This document shows, piece after piece, positions 1 through 8,412 of a stretch of DNA of 62,987 nucleotides. The stretch lies in NCBI GenBank assembly GCA_902592675.1, contig CACJFJ010000006.1:1-62987 (forward strand), read 5' to 3'. The stretch comes from an uncultured Pelagibacteraceae bacterium (GTDB lineage: Bacteria; Pseudomonadota; Alphaproteobacteria; Pelagibacterales; Pelagibacteraceae). The notes beneath the pieces are model-generated. The model was not told the DNA's origin. It made no database searches and saw only the letters and a list, made by a program, of their open reading frames with translations. Positions within the stretch are counted from its first letter, which is position 1. Every line of letters begins with the position of its first letter. The translations under genes and the position numbers were made by a program.

Positions 1-1686
1 GGAAATCTTTTATTTATAGATTTGAGAGATAATTATGGAGTTACCCAATGTATTATAGATAAAGAAAATTCAAATTTTTTAGATTTAGAAAAAATTCATT
101 TAGAAACAGTCATTAAAATAAATGGCAAAGTTTTAAATAGATCTAAAGATACTATCAATAAAGAGATAGATACCGGCGAAATAGAAGTATCTATAGAAAG
201 TTATGAAGTTTTAGGTAAGTGCAAAGAATTACCAATGCCTGTTTTTAGCGATCAAGAATACGCTGAAGAGATTAGACTAAAATATAGATTTTTAGATTTA
301 AGAAGAAAAAAAATTCATGAAAATATAGTTTTACGATCAAAAGTAATATCTTTTATTAGAAACGAGATGAGTAGGTTAGGTTTTTTGGAATTTCAGACTC
401 CAATACTTACTTCATCTAGTCCTGAAGGAGCAAGAGACTTCCTTGTACCAAGCAGGCTAAATCCAGGAAAATTTTATGCTCTACCTCAGGCGCCACAACA
501 ATTTAAGCAGCTTATAATGGTATCAGGTTTTGATAGATATTTTCAAATTGCCCCATGTTTTAGAGATGAAGATGCAAGAGCTGACAGAAGTCCAGGAGAA
601 TTTTATCAATTAGATTTAGAGATGTCATTTGTAGAACAAGAGGATGTTTTTAAAGTTGTTGAAGAATTATTAGTAAATACTTTTAAAAAATTTTCTAAAA
701 AAAAATTGATGTTTGATAAATTTCCCAAAATATCATATGAGGACGCACTTTTAAAATATGGAACAGATAAACCTGATTTAAGAAACCCACTTATTATCAA
801 AGATATCACAGAAATTTTTTTAAGAGACGATGTTTCTTTTGAAATTTTTAAAAAATTAGTAAAATCTGGGTCGAAAGTCAGATGTATAATAACAAAAAAC
901 ACGAAAGATAAACCAAGAAGTTTCTTTGATAATATCGATAAATGGGCAAAAGATCAAGGGGCCTCAGGATTAGCTTATTTCTCAATAGAAAAAGATAATA
1001 AATTTTCAGCGAAAGGACCAATTGGAAAATTTTTTTCTAATGAGTCTCTCGAGGAGTTAATGAAAATAACAAATGCCAAAGAAGGTGATAGTATTTTTTT
1101 AGCTTGCGCAAAAAAAAAGGAATTAGAAAAAATTACTTCATTAGCTAGAGATAAAATTGCTAAAGATTTAGATTTGATAAACGAAGAGATTTTTGCTTTC
1201 TGCTGGATAGTTGATTATCCGATGTTTGAAGAGGATGAAGTTACAAAAAAAATAAAATTTAGTCATAATCCTTTTTCAATGCCGCAAGGCGATGTGAAAA
1301 ATTTAAATTTAGATAAGCCTTTAAATCTGTTAGCATATCAATATGATATAGTGTGTAATGGTATTGAATTATCTTCTGGTGCAATTAGAAATCATATCCC
1401 TGAATTAATGTATAAGCTTTTTTCAGTCGCTGGTTATGATAAAAAACAAGTTGACCAAAAATTTAGTGGAATGATTAATGCTTTAAATTATGGGGCACCG
1501 CCACATGGAGGAATTGCACCTGGAATCGATAGAATAGTAATGCTCCTGGCTAATGAGAAGAATATTCGAGAGGTTACAATGTTTCCAATGAATCAGAATG
1601 CACAAGATTTAATGATGAACGCACCATCTGAAGTAAATGAGGATCAACTAAAAGAATTAAATATTAATTTAAAGTTAAAGAAATAA
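1..1686 (+). CDS. aspS: Aspartyl-tRNA synthetase, 5' end cut by window edge
   Basis: Charges tRNA-Asp (or Asp/Asn in non-discriminating forms) with aspartate in the cytoplasm. The reading frame is open from base 1, so the gene starts outside the window. About 561 residues are visible, and bacterial AspS is usually near 590, so roughly the first 30 residues of the OB-fold anticodon domain are missing. Class II motifs are clear: motif 1 around FLEFQTPIL, motif 2 around RDEDARADR, and motif 3 GIAPGIDRIVML near the end. The bacterial GAD insertion lies between motifs 2 and 3. It runs end to end into a convergent minus-strand gene with one base between the stop codons. Confidence 0.97.
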   Translation, partial: GNLLFIDLRDNYGVTQCIIDKENSNFLDLEKIHLETVIKINGKVLNRSKDTINKEIDTGEIEVSIESYEVLGKCKELPMPVFSDQEYAEEIRLKYRFLDLRRKKIHENIVLRSKVISFIRNEMSRLGFLEFQTPILTSSSPEGARDFLVPSRLNPGKFYALPQAPQQFKQLIMVSGFDRYFQIAPCFRDEDARADRSPGEFYQLDLEMSFVEQEDVFKVVEELLVNTFKKFSKKKLMFDKFPKISYEDALLKYGTDKPDLRNPLIIKDITEIFLRDDVSFEIFKKLVKSGSKVRCIITKNTKDKPRSFFDNIDKWAKDQGASGLAYFSIEKDNKFSAKGPIGKFFSNESLEELMKITNAKEGDSIFLACAKKKELEKITSLARDKIAKDLDLINEEIFAFCWIVDYPMFEEDEVTKKIKFSHNPFSMPQGDVKNLNLDKPLNLLAYQYDIVCNGIELSSGAIRNHIPELMYKLFSVAGYDKKQVDQKFSGMINALNYGAPPHGGIAPGIDRIVMLLANEKNIREVTMFPMNQNAQDLMMNAPSEVNEDQLKELNINLKLKK

Positions 1687-1687
1687 A

Positions 1688-2512
1688 TTATTTTTTACCT
1701 TTTAGATTTATTTTTACGTCTGATAAATCAACTAAATTTTTTTTATAGTTGCTTCTAACAAATCCTTTACTAGTTATATCTTTTACTATTTTTAAAAGTT
1801 GATTTTGATCATCTGTATTTTGACCTTCTGTGGTAAGGTTTTCAGAAATACCAATAGCAGGAGTATGAGCTAAATCCTCTCTATTTTGATATGAGATAGC
1901 TAATTCTCTAAATATATAGTCTAATATTGAGGAAGCACTTAGTATTCTATCATTTCCACTGACTTTTCCAGAAGGTTCAAATTTAGTGCCAACAAAAGCA
2001 CTTATGAATTCGTCTAAAGGAACTCCATACTGCAAACCTAGGGACACTGCTATCGCGAAGTTATTCATTAAAGCTTTAACAAGCTCACCCTCTTTACTTG
2101 TATCAATAAAAATTTCACCAATTTTACCGTCTTCGTATTCACCTGTATGCAAGTAAACTTTATGGTCACCTATTGTTGCTTTTTGGATATATCCTTTTCT
2201 TCTATCAGGCATACTAAATCTTTTACTATTATTATCTGAGTTTGAGACAGTGTTTATTTGAGTATTTCCATTGTCTTTTGAGGTTATTTTTTCTTTATCA
2301 GGTAAAACCTCTAATTTACTACTTTCAATAACTTTATTATTTCTAGGATCTAAATTTTTTGTTTTTCTATTATCAAGTTTTACTTCTAAAACTTCAAATT
2401 TTCCGTCGTCTCTTTTCTCCAAATTTTTAAGTTCTGTCTCATTAATTTCATCCAGGTAGTGATTAACTCTAAAAGTGCATGTGTAATATGTTTCAACTAG
2501 ATATTTTGCCAT
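1688..2512 (-). CDS. Stand-alone TSCPD-domain protein, similar to the C-terminus of B12-dependent ribonucleotide reductase
   Basis: 274 residues. The second half (about residues 102-216) closely follows the TSCPD C-terminal domain of alphaproteobacterial class II (adenosylcobalamin) ribonucleotide reductase: a basic PDRRKGY entry, [16 protein letters not shown], then [20 protein letters not shown] and a [10 protein letters not shown] stretch. No catalytic 10-stranded barrel is present, so this is not a reductase alone. Residues 1-55 form a separate conserved-looking module starting [10 protein letters not shown], joined by a low-complexity Asn/Asp/Ser linker (about 60-100). It could be a split reductase domain or a regulator reusing that fold. 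Function is not known from sequence. Confidence 0.7.
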   Translation of the reverse strand: MAKYLVETYYTCTFRVNHYLDEINETELKNLEKRDDGKFEVLEVKLDNRKTKNLDPRNNKVIESSKLEVLPDKEKITSKDNGNTQINTVSNSDNNSKRFSMPDRRKGYIQKATIGDHKVYLHTGEYEDGKIGEIFIDTSKEGELVKALMNNFAIAVSLGLQYGVPLDEFISAFVGTKFEPSGKVSGNDRILSASSILDYIFRELAISYQNREDLAHTPAIGISENLTTEGQNTDDQNQLLKIVKDITSKGFVRSNYKKNLVDLSDVKINLKGKK

Positions 2513-2626
2513 TTGACCCCAATTTTTTAATTTATTTGATTATTGAATCATTTAATTTATATACAAATTCAAATTATAGTCTAATTTAATTTTTACAATT
2601 TGAAATTGAAAAAAAATAAATTTTAT

Positions 2627-2992
2627 ATGTTGACAATTTTTAAAAAAATTTTCACTTGGTGGAATCGTGACACATTAGGCACTCGTTTAAAAACAATTTT
2701 TTTAGGAAAATTAGTTGGTAAGGACTCCTTTGGGAATAAGTATTATGAAAGTAAAAACGGAAAAAGATGGGTAATTTATCATAGTGAAATAGATGCATCA
2801 AAAATTCCAGTTGAGTGGTATTCATGGATGCATTTCACAAAAAATAAAATTGAAAAAAGTCATGAATTGAAAAAATATGAATGGCAAAAACCCCATCAGC
2901 CAAATTTAACTGGAACTGATAAAGCTTATTATCCAAATAAAAATAAAGATGCTATTGAAAAAAAATATAAAAGCTGGAAAGATCAATCATAA
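2627..2992 (+). CDS. NADH:ubiquinone oxidoreductase accessory subunit, NDUFA12 family
   Basis: Homolog of the 17.2-kDa (NDUFA12/B17.2) supernumerary subunit of respiratory complex I, kept in alphaproteobacteria and mitochondria. Family hallmarks: an early FTWWN with GTRL, then VGKDSFGNKYYE, RWVIY, and the WYSWMH motif followed by a Pro/Tyr-rich tail. The frame is open from a TTG at 2600, but the ATG at 2627 places FTWWN near the N-terminus as in homologs, so I use it (121 residues). It overlaps the next gene's longest frame by 44 bases. The nuo operon itself is not in the window. Confidence 0.9.
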   Translation: MLTIFKKIFTWWNRDTLGTRLKTIFLGKLVGKDSFGNKYYESKNGKRWVIYHSEIDASKIPVEWYSWMHFTKNKIEKSHELKKYEWQKPHQPNLTGTDKAYYPNKNKDAIEKKYKSWKDQS

Positions 2993-3356
2993 ATTCAATA
3001 GATTTATCTTAGCCTTATTCTTATTGTTTTTTTCAAAAATTAATTATGTGAATAGTTTAGAAGGAGACTATACATCTTTAAGGATACTAGATAAAATAAG
3101 TTCAAAAAATACTCTTATAAATCTTAAAAATGGTAAAGAAATTAAATATGAAGATTTATTAATTAAAAGTTTGAAGTGTCGTAATTCTGAATTTGATGAT
3201 GATCCAGAGATTACAGCCTATATACAAGTAAAAGATACATTAAACAAAAACAAAAATGATGTTTTTGTTTTTAATGGTTGGATATTTTCGTCAAGTCCTT
3301 CAATAGTTCCATTCGATCATCCTGTTTATGACATTTGGCTTGTATCTTGTAATTAG
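2949..3356 (+). CDS. DUF2155 exported protein
   Basis: Small alphaproteobacterial family of unknown function, usually next to the NDUFA12 gene as here. A hydrophobic stretch (FILALFLLFFS) followed by a polar region looks like a signal peptide. The mature part carries the DUF2155 pattern: LRILDK, a conserved Cys in SLKCR, FNGWIFSSSPS, then HPVYDIWLVSC at the end, leaving two conserved Cys that could pair in the periplasm. The start is uncertain: the ATG at 2949 gives a long basic n-region, and a later non-ATG start is possible. The last four bases overlap the convergent accC stop. Confidence 0.8.
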   Translation: MLLKKNIKAGKINHKFNRFILALFLLFFSKINYVNSLEGDYTSLRILDKISSKNTLINLKNGKEIKYEDLLIKSLKCRNSEFDDDPEITAYIQVKDTLNKNKNDVFVFNGWIFSSSPSIVPFDHPVYDIWLVSCN

Positions 3357-4690
3357 ACAATTTTTTCATTATCTAACCAACTTACATTGAAATCAGAGTC
3401 TATAAATTTTTTATGATTTAATAATTTTTTATGAAGAGGAATAGTAGTGAGAATTCCCTCAATCACAAATTCATCAAGTGATCTGTTCATTCTCTGAATA
3501 GCCTCCAGCCTATTTCTACCATGACAGATTAATTTACAAACTAGACTGTCGTAATACGGAGTTACTTTGTATCCCTGGAAGATAGAGCCATCAACTCTTG
3601 TTCTAAATCCAGATGGTTGATGACACATTCCGATTGTTCCAGGAGAGGGTTGAAAATTTTTGCTTGGATCTTCAGCATTTATTCTGCACTCAATTGCATG
3701 ACCCCTTGGATTGATGTCAGACTGTTTTAAAGCAGTTTCTCCTGAAAATGCAATCCATATTTGCTCTTTTATTATGTCGATACCCGTGACCATCTCAGTC
3801 ACTGGATGTTCAACTTGTACTCTTGTATTCATTTCTAAAAAATAAAATTTTCCATCTTCATATATAAACTCAACAGTACCTGCGCCTTCATATCCAATTT
3901 TACTGACCATATTCACAGTTTTATCAAATAGATCTTTTCTAATTTCATCATTTAGAACAGGGCTAGGTGTTTCTTCAATTAACTTTTGATGCCTTCTTTG
4001 AACAGAGCAATCTCTTTCGTGCAAATGAACTGTCCTATTTTTTCCTGATAAAATTTGAACTTCAATATGTCTGGGGTTTTGGAAGAATTTTTCAATATAA
4101 ACCTCATCATTTCCAAAATATTTCATTGCCTCTGATTTCGCCGTTGAAAAAAGAGTTTCAAATTCTTCTTCTTTTTTTACAATTTTCATTCCCTTACCAC
4201 CACCACCACCTGCAGCTTTAATTAAAACTGGAAATCCAATTTTTTTACATAAATTTTTAGCTTCTTTAATATCTTTTACTCCCCCTTCAGAACCCTCTAT
4301 AACTGGCAAACCATTTTCTTTTGCTATTTTTTTTGCTTGAATTTTATCTCCCATCATTTCTATGTGTTTTGAAGATGCTCCAATAAACTTTATTTTATTT
4401 TCTTCTAGAATTTTTGCAAAATTTGCATTTTCAGATAAAAATCCATATCCCGGGTGAACTGCCTCGGCATTTGTTAAATCAATTGCTGATAATAGAGCAG
4501 GAATATTTAAGTAACTATTTGATGGTTGATGAGATCCTATGCAAACACTTTCATCAGCTAGTTTCACGTGCATACTTTCCCTATCGACATCGGAATGCAC
4601 AGCAACTGTAGAAATCCCCCATTCTTTGCAAGCCCGGATTACCCTGACTGCAATTTCCCCACGGTTTGCAATTAAGATTTTTTTAAACAT
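3353..4690 (-). CDS. accC: Biotin carboxylase subunit of acetyl-CoA carboxylase
   Basis: Carboxylates the biotin on AccB using ATP and bicarbonate, the first half-reaction of malonyl-CoA formation for fatty acid synthesis. 445 residues, the normal length. Biotin-carboxylase N-domain opens with KKILIANRGEIAVRVIRAC, the ATP-grasp Gly loop is KAAGGGGGKGMK, and the catalytic region EMNTRVQVEHPVTE is intact. Its ATG shares one base with the accB stop (TAATG), so the two are translationally coupled. accA and accD are not in the window. Confidence 0.97.
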   Translation of the reverse strand: MFKKILIANRGEIAVRVIRACKEWGISTVAVHSDVDRESMHVKLADESVCIGSHQPSNSYLNIPALLSAIDLTNAEAVHPGYGFLSENANFAKILEENKIKFIGASSKHIEMMGDKIQAKKIAKENGLPVIEGSEGGVKDIKEAKNLCKKIGFPVLIKAAGGGGGKGMKIVKKEEEFETLFSTAKSEAMKYFGNDEVYIEKFFQNPRHIEVQILSGKNRTVHLHERDCSVQRRHQKLIEETPSPVLNDEIRKDLFDKTVNMVSKIGYEGAGTVEFIYEDGKFYFLEMNTRVQVEHPVTEMVTGIDIIKEQIWIAFSGETALKQSDINPRGHAIECRINAEDPSKNFQPSPGTIGMCHQPSGFRTRVDGSIFQGYKVTPYYDSLVCKLICHGRNRLEAIQRMNRSLDEFVIEGILTTIPLHKKLLNHKKFIDSDFNVSWLDNEKIV

Positions 4691-5112
4691 TATTCTAAAA
4701 TGATTAATGATTGACCGAATTCAACAGGTTGTCCATCTGAAACACAAATTTCTTTTACCGTACCATCTGCTGTTGATGGCACATGGTTCATTGTTTTCAT
4801 TGCTTCAACAATCATTATAGTATCACCTTTTTTAATTTTTTTTCCTACCTCTACAAATTTTTTTGCACCAGGTTCTGGAGCATGATATGCAGTTCCTATA
4901 ATTGGTGAAGTGATCTCAGTTCCTTTATTTGAATTTATTTTTTCAGATTTAGCTCCTAAAATTTTATCTTGGGTTATAGGTTGACTATTAATTGATACAT
5001 TATTTTTTGAAACTTTAATTTTTGTGTCTTTTTCTGTATACTCAAGTTCAGTAAGATTAAATTCGTCTAAGTAATCACTTAACTCTTTAATAATTTTTTT
5101 ATCAATTTTCAT
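4690..5112 (-). CDS. accB: Biotin carboxyl carrier protein of acetyl-CoA carboxylase
   Basis: 140 residues. N-terminal segment (1-40), a flexible linker (about 41-68), then the biotinyl/lipoyl domain (69-140). The biotinylation motif is EAMKTMN with Lys106 as the modified residue; the usual second Met of MKM is Thr. It sits between aroQ (11-base overlap upstream) and accC (one-base overlap downstream), giving an aroQ-accB-accC operon. Confidence 0.96.
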   Translation of the reverse strand: MKIDKKIIKELSDYLDEFNLTELEYTEKDTKIKVSKNNVSINSQPITQDKILGAKSEKINSNKGTEITSPIIGTAYHAPEPGAKKFVEVGKKIKKGDTIMIVEAMKTMNHVPSTADGTVKEICVSDGQPVEFGQSLIILE

Positions 5113-5548
5113 TTCTCAATAACTTTTGCATAGAAATTATGGCTAAAATATAACCATATGAACCAAGTCCAAAAATTCCTCCTGTAACGATGTCACTAAT
5201 TAGAGATTTTTGTCTAAATTCCTCCCTTTTATATATATTAGATATATGTAATTCTATAATAGGCTTTTTATAAATTGCTAAAGCATCTCTAATTGCTACA
5301 GATGTATGTGTAAATGCTGCAGCATTTATTATTATTCCATCAAACTTTTTTCTAGCTTCCTGAATAAAATTTACTATTTCACCCTCAACATTCGATTGAG
5401 TAAATTCCACAGAAAGTTCTAACTCTTTTGATTTGACTAAGCAAATTTCTTTTAGTTTCTCAAAAGTAATTGATCCATATTGTGATTGTTCTCTTTCACC
5501 TAATAGATTAAGATTTGGACCGTTGATAATAATAATTTTATTATTCAT
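5102..5548 (-). CDS. aroQ: 3-dehydroquinate dehydratase, type II
   Basis: Third step of the shikimate pathway: trans-dehydration of 3-dehydroquinate to 3-dehydroshikimate. 148 residues, typical of the dodecameric type II enzyme. Visible motifs: GPNLNLLGERE with the flexible-lid Arg and Tyr near residue 24, NAAAFTHTSVAIRDAL, and the substrate-binding ELHISN followed by REEFRQKS. First gene of the aroQ-accB-accC run, divergent from thiS with only 16 bases between starts, so promoters must lie inside coding sequence or be very short. Confidence 0.95.
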   Translation of the reverse strand: MNNKIIIINGPNLNLLGEREQSQYGSITFEKLKEICLVKSKELELSVEFTQSNVEGEIVNFIQEARKKFDGIIINAAAFTHTSVAIRDALAIYKKPIIELHISNIYKREEFRQKSLISDIVTGGIFGLGSYGYILAIISMQKLLRNEN

Positions 5549-5564
5549 CTACACCTTATATACG

Positions 5565-5777
5565 ATGAAAAAAAAAATAAAAATTAAATTAAATGGAAAA
5601 GTAAAAAAAGTTGCTGAAAATACTAATATTCAAAATGTAATACGTGACTTTAAAATACCTTTGAAAAAAGTAGCAATTGAATTAAATAATGAGATATTAG
5701 ATAAAAAAAAACTTAATCGTATATTTCTAAAAAACAATGATGTGATTGAGATAGTTCATTTTATTGGAGGTGGATAA
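5565..5777 (+). CDS. thiS: Sulfur carrier protein ThiS
   Basis: 70-residue ubiquitin-like carrier that, as C-terminal thiocarboxylate, donates sulfur to the thiazole ring of thiamine. The open frame extends further upstream, but it would run back through aroQ; the ATG at 5565 gives the expected size. It ends in the diagnostic GGG (HFIGGG). thiG follows after four bases. Confidence 0.93.
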   Translation: MKKKIKIKLNGKVKKVAENTNIQNVIRDFKIPLKKVAIELNNEILDKKKLNRIFLKNNDVIEIVHFIGGG

Positions 5778-5781
5778 ATAA

Positions 5782-6552
5782 ATGGTTGACAAATTGATAA
5801 TTGCAAAAAAAAAATTTCAATCCAGACTGATAGTTGGAACAGGAAAATATCGAAGTTTTAGCGAATGCGCAAAAGCCATAAAGATGTCCGGAGCTGATAT
5901 TGTGACAGTTGCAGTGAGAAGAGTAAATATTTCTGATAAAAAAAAACCCTTATTAATGGATTATATTGATCCTAAAAAAATTACATATTTACCTAACACA
6001 GCTGGGTGTTTTAACTCAAAGGAAGCTCTTCGGACACTAAGACTTGCTCGAGAAATCGGAGGGTGGAAACTTGTTAAATTGGAAGTTCTTGGGGACAAAA
6101 AAAATCTCTTTCCTGAGATGATTGAGACCTTAAAATCTACTGAAATTTTAACAAAGGAAGGTTTTAAAGTAATGGTCTATTGTAACGATGATCCTTTGAT
6201 GGCTAAACGATTAGAAAATGCAGGAGCATGTGCAATAATGCCTTTAGCTGCCCCTATAGGATCCGGTCTAGGTATTCAAAATAAAATAAATATTAAGATT
6301 ATTAGAAGTCAAACTAAACTACCTTTAATAATTGATGCTGGACTTGGTCAAGCTTCTGATGCATCAATAGCAATGGAACTTGGGTGCGATGGAGTTCTAG
6401 TTAACACTGCGATTGCTAAAGCAAAAAAGCCTTTGACTATGGCATTAGCATTTAAAAATGCTGTTATAGCTGGACGACAATCATTTTTATCCGGAAGAAT
6501 TGAAAAAAGTTTAATGGGGAGTCCCTCTTCTCCCAAAAAAGGAATTATTTAA
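5782..6552 (+). CDS. thiG: Thiazole synthase
   Basis: Builds the thiazole phosphate moiety of thiamine from deoxyxylulose phosphate, dehydroglycine and ThiS thiocarboxylate. 256 residues. Seen: [23 protein letters not shown], the Schiff-base lysine in VKLEVLGD (about Lys99), and the phosphate-binding region GLGQASDA with [11 protein letters not shown]. Operon with thiS. The 3' end overlaps the convergent RNase gene by 8 bases. Other thi genes are not in the window. Confidence 0.96.
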   Translation: MVDKLIIAKKKFQSRLIVGTGKYRSFSECAKAIKMSGADIVTVAVRRVNISDKKKPLLMDYIDPKKITYLPNTAGCFNSKEALRTLRLAREIGGWKLVKLEVLGDKKNLFPEMIETLKSTEILTKEGFKVMVYCNDDPLMAKRLENAGACAIMPLAAPIGSGLGIQNKINIKIIRSQTKLPLIIDAGLGQASDASIAMELGCDGVLVNTAIAKAKKPLTMALAFKNAVIAGRQSFLSGRIEKSLMGSPSSPKKGII

Positions 6553-8320
6553 CTTTTCTGAAATATTTTTTCTTTCTATAGACCTTCTTTTTAAATTTTT
6601 TTTTATCTTTTATATTAATAATGTTGCTTGTTTTCTGTTCTTCTAAATTTTTAAGTTTTTCATAATGTTCTATACGCTCAATGGTTTTTTTTGATTTATT
6701 CTTAATTTCAATTATGTACTCCGGGATTATTAGAGAATTATCAATGATAATATCAATTTTCATTTTATTTTTTTTTTCAAAGTACGTTAAGTCTTCTATA
6801 AAGTTTTCTTTTAAAAAGTCTGAAATTTTTTTACAGACCTTTATATCAACAAATTTACCCTTATTTATAACTGATTTCAGTTCAACTAATTTAAGCAATT
6901 TAAGTGCAAAAGATTCATCCGTAAGATTTATTTTCCATTTTACAGCACTTTCCCTTAATCTCTGCCTTGACATTTCAAGTAATCCAAAATTACTAATTCT
7001 TCCAATTTGGATTCTAGCTCTGTCCGATCTACATTTCTCTTTCAGGCGTCTTTCTACTAGCTTTCTATTTCCATAGCTTAGCATATCTATAAAGTCTATT
7101 ATTATTAATCCTGATAAATCTCTAATTTTAATCTGTCTTGCAATTTCATCTGCTGCCTCCAGGTTTGTATCTAATGCTGTGCTCTCAACATTTTTCTGTT
7201 TAATTGAACTTCCAGAGTTAACATCAATAGACACTAAAGCTTCAGTTGGATTTATAACAAGGTAACCTCCAGAGCTTAATTTTATTTCAGACTCAAATAT
7301 TTGATTCAACTTTTGTTCAATTCCCTCTTCAATAAATAGTGGTATTTTCCCTCTATATTTTTTAATTTTTTTAACATGAGATGGCATCATCATCTTCATG
7401 AAATTTTGTGCTTTTTTATATCCCTCATTCCCCTCTACAAAAATATTTTTTGTATTTTCATCGTAAATATCCCTTAAAGTTCTTTTTATAATTTCACTTT
7501 CACGATGAATTAATGATGGAGCAATAGAATTAATTGCATTATCTTTAATTTGATTCCATGTATTGATTAATGTTGTTAAATCATGATTAATTTCATTTTT
7601 AGTCTTATTGCTTCCTGCTGTTCTAACTATTAATCCCATCTCTTTGGGAATTTCAATTTCATTTAAAATTATTCTTATTTTTTTTCTTTCAGCAGGATTA
7701 AAAATTTTCCTAGATATACCACCCCCTTTTGGGGTGTTTGGCATCAAAACTATATATTTGCCAGCTATTGATATGAAAGTACTTAATGCTGCTCCTTTTT
7801 GACCACGTTCATCCTTAGTAACTTGTACCAAGATAACTTGATTGGGTTTTATTACTTCTTGTATCTTATATCTTTTAAATTTTAATTTATTTTCATTTCT
7901 CTTTTCATGTTCTCTATCAACATTTTCTTTTTCATCTGAACTTTCTTTTTCAGTGGGATCGTCAATATCAGTTTTCCCTTCAGCTAATTTTTCATCTTCT
8001 TTGGCCTCGACCTCTTTAGAAAGCTGCTCCCTTGCTCTTTCTTCTTCTTGCTTAATTATTTCTAAGTCACTTTTTGGAATTTGATAATAATCAGATTGAA
8101 TATCGTTAAAAGATAAAAAGCCATGTCTATCTCTGCCAAAATCAACAAAAGCTGCCTGAAGAGAAGGTTCAATTCGACTTACTTTTCCAAGGTAAATATT
8201 ATTTTTTATAAGGTTATTTTTTAAACCTTCATACTCGTAATCTTCAATATTGTTATCTGATTTAAGTACAACTCGTGTTTCATTTGGATGCGAAGCATCA
8301 ATGTATAAATTTTTTTCCAT
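6545..8320 (-). CDS. rne: Ribonuclease E/G family endoribonuclease
   Basis: Endonuclease that initiates mRNA decay and processes stable RNAs. 591 residues: an S1 domain (about 35-190) interrupted by a highly acidic/charged insertion (about 90-148), as in alphaproteobacterial RNase E, then the RNase H-like catalytic core with metal ligands Asp366, Asn368 (SIDVNSGS) and Asp409 (IIIDFID), and SRQRLR at 451-456. The zinc-link CPxCxG that normally follows is absent; the chain goes straight from LRESAVKW into the small domain. The C-terminus is short and Lys-rich (about 565-591) rather than a long degradosome scaffold. Confidence 0.9.
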   Translation of the reverse strand: MEKNLYIDASHPNETRVVLKSDNNIEDYEYEGLKNNLIKNNIYLGKVSRIEPSLQAAFVDFGRDRHGFLSFNDIQSDYYQIPKSDLEIIKQEEERAREQLSKEVEAKEDEKLAEGKTDIDDPTEKESSDEKENVDREHEKRNENKLKFKRYKIQEVIKPNQVILVQVTKDERGQKGAALSTFISIAGKYIVLMPNTPKGGGISRKIFNPAERKKIRIILNEIEIPKEMGLIVRTAGSNKTKNEINHDLTTLINTWNQIKDNAINSIAPSLIHRESEIIKRTLRDIYDENTKNIFVEGNEGYKKAQNFMKMMMPSHVKKIKKYRGKIPLFIEEGIEQKLNQIFESEIKLSSGGYLVINPTEALVSIDVNSGSSIKQKNVESTALDTNLEAADEIARQIKIRDLSGLIIIDFIDMLSYGNRKLVERRLKEKCRSDRARIQIGRISNFGLLEMSRQRLRESAVKWKINLTDESFALKLLKLVELKSVINKGKFVDIKVCKKISDFLKENFIEDLTYFEKKNKMKIDIIIDNSLIIPEYIIEIKNKSKKTIERIEHYEKLKNLEEQKTSNIINIKDKKKFKKKVYRKKKYFRKVK

Positions 8321-8412
8321 AATTTGCTGTTTAATTGTCTCATTTTAATTTTTTTAAATCTGTTTTTCTTATGCCTTATCTTTACCAAATTCCGATATAT
8401 AATGGAAACAAA

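Noticed and set aside
606..902. Minus-strand open frame inside aspS
   Set aside because: Lies wholly within a strongly conserved gene; composition is a mirror of it with no ribosome site or motif.
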